A model generated the notes under the pieces. The model saw only the letters and a program-made list of their open reading frames with translations, was not told where the DNA came from and did not search any database. A stretch of DNA of 64,000 nt from JAMHWF01 sp964371405 (GTDB taxonomy: Bacteria > Pseudomonadota > Gammaproteobacteria > Burkholderiales > Burkholderiaceae_C), in the NCBI GenBank assembly GCA_964371405.1, contig CAYJLV010000004.1:1-64000 (forward strand), written 5' to 3'. Shown here piece after piece: positions 60,583-64,000 of this stretch; position 1 is the first letter of the stretch, and the number at the start of each line of letters is the position of its first letter. Both the position numbers and the translations under genes were made by a program.

Positions 60583-61818
60583 ATGACCGAGCCGCTCGTC
60601 AGCTTCTGCATCCCGACCTGGAACCGCGCGCGCTATCTCGCGTCGCTGCTCGAGTCGCTGGAGGGGCAACTCGCCGGCTTTGCTTACCCGTACGAGATCG
60701 TGATCGCCGACAACGCGTCGCCCGATGCGACGCCGCAAGTCGTGAGCCGGTTCACGGACCGGCTACCGATCCGCTACCTGCGCCACGCGACGAACATCGG
60801 CGGCTACCCCAACTTCCAGTTCGTGATGACGCAGGGCGCCGGGCGCTACCTCGTCTACCTGTCGGACGACGACTCGATCCTAGGCGACCAGGTTGCCGAC
60901 GTGATCGCCACGATGGAGGCCGACCCCGAGCTCGTCGTCGTCTACGCGCCGTGGCTGATGTACGACCTGGTCGCGCAGCAGGCGCAGGGCCAGTTCTACA
61001 GCGTGCCGCACGACATCCGCATCGCACAGAACGACCACGGCGCGCTGCTCGACCGCGTGCTGCGCCACCACATATTCCCCGAGATCCAGATCACGCGGCG
61101 CGACGCCTTCCACGCCACGATGCCGCGCGTCAACGACCCGGCGTTCCTCGCCTTCGTGCACTCGTCGGACTACCTGACGAAGGGCGCCGTAATGATCCGC
61201 CGGCAACCCTTCTACGTGGCGATCACGCGCTACTTCGCCGACGAGGAGCGAGAGCAGCTCGGCACCGACGAGGTCGAGCACGCCTGGGACCGCTACCGCG
61301 GCGGGCTCGAATACATGCTTGCGCGCAGCGGCACGCCGATCTCGCCCGAGGAGCGCATCGGCTTGCAGGCGCGCATCCAGCAGATGATCGCCGGGCGCAT
61401 GGCGGTGGCGGTGCGGCTGCGCCACCTGAAGAAGCGCGACCCGGTCGACACCTACTACATCGCGATGCGGCTGCGCGGCATGGGGTACGAGTCGATGCTG
61501 CCGGTGCCGCTGGAGACGCTGGCGTCGCAGGCGATGGTCGGATTCCTGATGAGAGACGCCGAGCTGCGGCGCGGCGTGCGGCAGATTCTCGTGGTGGGTA
61601 CCACGGGCAAGGACGAGCGCAGCTACCTCGCGCGCGAGGCCGAGCTGCCGGTGGAGTTCGTCGACGACCTGCATGGCGTGGAACATCTGAACGATGCGCT
61701 CGTGTTCGTGCGGGATACGACGGTGAAGGCCAAGGGGCTCGAAGGCGTCGGCGCCGCGGCCCAGCGCAACGTGCGGCTGGTGCACGAGCGGGATTTGGCT
61801 TGGAAGTTCGGGCTGTAG
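60583..61818 (+). CDS. family 2 glycosyltransferase
   Basis: A cytoplasmic GT-A fold protein of 411 residues. VSFCIPTWNRARYLASLLES starts the nucleotide-binding domain, DNASPDAT follows, and the metal-binding DxD-type site is in LVYLSDDDSIL near residue 98. The C-terminal 170 residues are helical and less conserved, and include a possible NAD-like ILVVGTTGKDERSYLAREAE. Divergent from flhD; in Burkholderiales such genes near flhDC often act on flagellin or O-antigen glycans. The donor and acceptor are unknown. Confidence 0.85.
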   Translation: MTEPLVSFCIPTWNRARYLASLLESLEGQLAGFAYPYEIVIADNASPDATPQVVSRFTDRLPIRYLRHATNIGGYPNFQFVMTQGAGRYLVYLSDDDSILGDQVADVIATMEADPELVVVYAPWLMYDLVAQQAQGQFYSVPHDIRIAQNDHGALLDRVLRHHIFPEIQITRRDAFHATMPRVNDPAFLAFVHSSDYLTKGAVMIRRQPFYVAITRYFADEEREQLGTDEVEHAWDRYRGGLEYMLARSGTPISPEERIGLQARIQQMIAGRMAVAVRLRHLKKRDPVDTYYIAMRLRGMGYESMLPVPLETLASQAMVGFLMRDAELRRGVRQILVVGTTGKDERSYLAREAELPVEFVDDLHGVEHLNDALVFVRDTTVKAKGLEGVGAAAQRNVRLVHERDLAWKFGL

Positions 61819-62236
61819 GCTGAGCTGATTGGCGCGCGGGTATCGCCGCCCGCCATTCGAGGCGCATCCGTGAAGACCCGGGTCCGCGGGGACTGCCGGA
61901 TCGTGGGCGTTCGGGTAGGCTGCGCGTGCATCGAGCGCCGTGTTGCCGCCAGCATGGTTGTCTGCCTCATGCCGCGCCGCGGTCGGCATTAGGGCGCAAG
62001 CGCAGAGGGTCGACTTCGGCGGCGATAGGCTGAAAGTTCAACGGCCACCGGAACTTGGGTGCGGTGCGGCCCGCCGTGATAGGGAGACACGACGCCTTGT
62101 TATGCATCACCGTTTGCGCCCTATAACCAAGTTGAGACTGTGCAATAACTGGATGGCCTGGCCTCCGGGAAGACGCTGACGGCCAGCGCGATGCGGGCGC
62201 GTTGGACGCGCATCGAGTCGATGCGAGAGGCCCGCG
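61819..62236. other. non-coding gap with a 142-bp inverted-repeat pair
   Basis: No credible gene is seen in these 418 bp. Inverted sequences GGCATTAGGGCGCAAGCG (61985-62002) and CGTTTGCGCCCTATAACC (62111-62128) match at 14 of 18 paired positions. The second lies just before the transposase remnant. It could be an integration or IS boundary. Confidence 0.45.
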
Positions 62237-62530
62237 ATGGCGCGCTACAAGCCAGTTGAGCGAGACGGCATCTTCCTGCTGGTGATCCTGTCCGAGCAGA
62301 TCCAGCCCGGCACCATCGAGTTCGCGTTGGATCACCTGGTCGAGCACGAACTCGACTGCTCGGCGCTCGATGCCAAGTTCTGCAACGACGAGGTCGGCGC
62401 CAGTGCCTACGACCCACGCGTGATGCTCAAGATCGTGCTGCTGGCCTACAGCCGCGGCCTGGTCTCCAGCCGCAAGATCGAAGCGGCCTGCGCGCTGTTC
62501 ATCGCCCTCAGCGGCGACAGCCAGCCAAGC
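62237..62530 (+). mobile_element. IS1182-like transposase, N-terminal remnant
   Basis: The frame starts MARYKPVERDGIFLLVILSE and continues through DHLVEHELDCSALDAKF and ASAYDPRVMLKIVLLAYSRG, all typical of IS1182-family transposases. The match ends after ALSGDSQPSH, about 98 codons in, with a further small deletion before it (the usual RRNVLFMA reads as ALFIA). The catalytic domain is absent. The sequence then joins toxin-gene DNA, so the element is a deletion remnant and cannot move by itself. Confidence 0.85.
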
Positions 62531-62534
62531 CATG

Positions 62535-62724
62535 GTGGGCGATCAATCTCTGCGCAAGGCTCGGTGGGGAACTTGTTTCATCGAGATGGGTTGGCGGGGC
62601 TCACGCGCTCGCCGCGCCGGCTGCCAGTGTGAGGATTGTCTTGCTCACGCTGTACGCGAAAGCCAAGACGGACAACCTCACCGGTCCCAAGTTGAAGGAG
62701 ATTCGCCGTGCCCTCGAAGAGTAG
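62535..62724 (+). pseudogene. C-terminal relic of a RelE/HigB-type toxin gene
   Basis: One frame reads QSLRKARWG, a core piece of RelE/HigB-like toxins. The frame is then lost, and from about 62629 another frame reads VRIVLLTLYAKAKTDNLTGP and ends RRALEE. That is the usual C-terminus (LLTLYAK..DNLT...) of such toxins. The stop lies inside the antitoxin start region (17-bp overlap), as in an intact operon. The N-terminal half is missing at the IS junction and at least one frameshift lies inside. Confidence 0.75.
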
Positions 62725-63022
62725 ACCCCTGCCCAAGGCCGAGCTGGCCGCGTACGAGGCCAAGCGTGATCTGGCGGCCGAGTTGCTCGAGGCAGTCCGC
62801 GAAATGAAGACGGGTCGGGTGCAGGTCGTCACGTCCCCGGTCATCGAAGCGCGCAAGAAGACAGGGCTGTCGCAGTCGCAGTTCGCGGCGCTGCTCGGCG
62901 TCTCGGTTCGCACGCTTCAAGGCTGGGAACAGGGCCGCAAGCAGCCGAGTGGCGCGGCCCGTACGCTGTTGGCCATTGCAAGCACCAATCCCAAGGCGGT
63001 GCTGGCCGTGGCGGGGAAGTAG
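62708..63022 (+). CDS. HigA/NadS-type antitoxin (orphan)
   Basis: A protein of 104 residues. An N-terminal toxin-binding helical part (AELLEAVREMKTGRVQVV) precedes an XRE helix-turn-helix (TGLSQSQFAALLGVSVRTLQ). It normally represses its operon and binds the toxin. GTG 62708 overlaps the end of the toxin relic. The toxin is broken, so this is the second orphan antitoxin in the window. Confidence 0.88.
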   Translation: MPSKSRPLPKAELAAYEAKRDLAAELLEAVREMKTGRVQVVTSPVIEARKKTGLSQSQFAALLGVSVRTLQGWEQGRKQPSGAARTLLAIASTNPKAVLAVAGK

Positions 63023-63031
63023 CGCTGCGGC

Positions 63032-63694
63032 TCAGTCCCGAAAGAAGTCCCCGATCGCCGGCTCCCGCACTTCCTTGAACGCCAGCTCGCCGGCGCCGAA
63101 CGGCCCGGCGAAGACGAAGCAGTCCCCCGGCGTCTCTCTGTTGACCACGCTCACCCCCTGCGCCACGACGCTGCCGGCGCGCACGCGGCTGCGGCCGATG
63201 ACGGCGGTGTTCGGGTAGAGCACGACGTCGCTCTCGATCACGGGCGCCACACCGCGGTTCTTGCCGATGGTGGAGTTCTGGTACAGCACCAGCCGCTCGC
63301 CGTAGGTGGCCTTGGCGAGCACGATGCCGACCGAGTGGCCGATGTAGAAGACCTCGGGCAGCGCGATCTCGTAGAAGCAGTCGATGCCGTTCAGCGCCTT
63401 GTTGAGCAGGAACAGCTTGGTCGGCACCTCGGTCTCGGCGCCGCCGCCGGCGCGCCAGATCGTGTTGGCCAGGTAGTAGAGGAACTGGCAGTACTGCGTC
63501 GAGTGCAGGTAGTCGAAGCGCTCGGGCTGCCACGGCTTCACGCGCGCGATGCAGTGGCGCAGTCGATCTAGCGCGGTGTCGAGGTGGGCGTCGACCGCCT
63601 TGGCGCAGTCGCGCCCGTCGGGAAAGTGGTGATCGAGCTGGCGCAGCAGGTAGGCGCGCAGCCCGTCGCGGCCGATGCGCTCGATGGTGAGCAT
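63032..63694 (-). CDS. left-handed beta-helix acyltransferase (serine-acetyltransferase-like)
   Basis: A protein of 220 residues. A helical N-terminal 110 residues precede hexapeptide-repeat turns (about 115-205), including VFYIGHSVGIVLAKATYGER with the catalytic-type His and NSTIGKNRGVAPVIESDVVL. The layout resembles CysE but the N-terminal part is different and there is no CysE C-terminal tail. It is adjacent to a GNAT acetyltransferase and near a glycosyltransferase, so O- or N-acylation of a surface sugar is plausible. Confidence 0.8.
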   Translation of the reverse strand: MLTIERIGRDGLRAYLLRQLDHHFPDGRDCAKAVDAHLDTALDRLRHCIARVKPWQPERFDYLHSTQYCQFLYYLANTIWRAGGGAETEVPTKLFLLNKALNGIDCFYEIALPEVFYIGHSVGIVLAKATYGERLVLYQNSTIGKNRGVAPVIESDVVLYPNTAVIGRSRVRAGSVVAQGVSVVNRETPGDCFVFAGPFGAGELAFKEVREPAIGDFFRD

Positions 63695-63703
63695 GTCAGC
63701 CGG

Positions 63704-64000
63704 TCACGCGGGCGCCTGGTAGCGCATGTGCACCAGGCTCGGCTCGCTCGTTGCGGGCAGCGACGGGTCTTCGAACCATTCCGTCAGCCCCGGCTCGACG
63801 CGCACGCCCAGCGGCACGCGCCGGAACTCGACGAAACCCACCTTGCGGTAGAACTCGCACGCCGGGTTGTCGGAGCGCACGCGCACGGCCAGCTCGCTCA
63901 GCCCGAGCTGGCTGCGCGCCCATGCCAGCAGTGTGCGCAGCCCGAGCTTCATCAGCCCCGGCGGCGACGCGCCGCCGCTGACGATGGCATCGGCCTCGCC
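63704..64000 (-). CDS. GNAT-family N-acetyltransferase, C-terminal part (partial)
   Basis: The frame runs off the right end of the window. The visible 98 residues include LSELAVRVRSDNPACEFYRK followed by VGFVEF, the usual alpha4-beta6 GNAT ending that packs against acetyl-CoA. It lies 9 bp before the beta-helix acyltransferase. The substrate is unknown. Confidence 0.8.
   Translation of the reverse strand, partial: GEADAIVSGGASPPGLMKLGLRTLLAWARSQLGLSELAVRVRSDNPACEFYRKVGFVEFRRVPLGVRVEPGLTEWFEDPSLPATSEPSLVHMRYQAPA

Noticed and set aside
62098..62128. Integron attC site
   Set aside because: GTTATGC does not fit the core consensus well, no integrase or cassette partner site is visible, and the paired arms do not have the attC layout.
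1..64000. CRISPR array, tRNA, rRNA or phage structural genes
   Set aside because: Looked for regularly spaced repeats, tRNA cloverleaf cores and phage gene families; none found.

Overview
The window is about 70% GC, densely coded, and reads as a chromosome segment of a flagellated betaproteobacterium of the Burkholderiales (Rubrivivax/Leptothrix/Comamonadaceae-like). The reasons are the gene families, an FlhDC-controlled flagellar regulon, frequent GTG starts, TACAATCG-type -10 sequences and short GC-rich palindromic repeats between genes. Taxonomy is inferred. No rRNA, tRNA or CRISPR array was seen.

Region 1 (1-7.9 kb) is transport and polyamine use. It holds the end of a BMP-type nucleoside ABC transporter (ATPase tail and two permeases), then an operon in the order ydcS-ydcT-ydcU-ydcV-patD: a putrescine-type ABC importer plus gamma-aminobutyraldehyde dehydrogenase.

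Region 2 (8-24.3 kb) is accessory. An intact VOC-fold gene is followed by a module of an orphan adenylation-carrier protein, a TTC38-like TPR protein and a divergent GlxA-type regulator. The module ends in a 97-bp relic of a second VOC gene. Next come a 12-codon relic of a toxin gene with its intact antitoxin, a LysR regulator divergent from a BMP lipoprotein, a ChrA chromate transporter, two exported proteins sharing an upstream element, a second BMP protein, a LigB-type dioxygenase and a YbbP-like ABC permease.

Region 3 (24.4-35.1 kb) is chemotaxis. Three MCP genes, cheW, cheA, cheY and a small CheZ-like gene lie on the minus strand, and a hybrid kinase/NarL-type regulator pair lies divergently. 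Two MCPs share a 445-bp segment that is identical by eye. cheR, cheB and cheD are not in the window. A long imperfect inverted repeat separates this block from the flagellar genes.

Region 4 (35.5-60.3 kb) is a large flagellar cluster: fliLMNOPQR, fliFGHIJK, divergent fliE, then motA-motB-cheY-cheZ-flhB-flhA-flhF-flhG-fliA plus a cytoplasmic MCP, and a membrane methyltransferase, flhC and flhD. Three 42-bp bipartite inverted elements precede fliL, fliF/fliE and flhB and are the best candidates for FlhDC boxes. A FliA-type promoter precedes motA. FlhG has lost its P-loop.

Region 5 (60.5-64 kb) begins a surface-glycan or mobile boundary: a family 2 glycosyltransferase, an IS1182-like transposase remnant, a broken toxin gene with its intact antitoxin, a left-handed beta-helix acyltransferase and a GNAT acetyltransferase cut by the window end.
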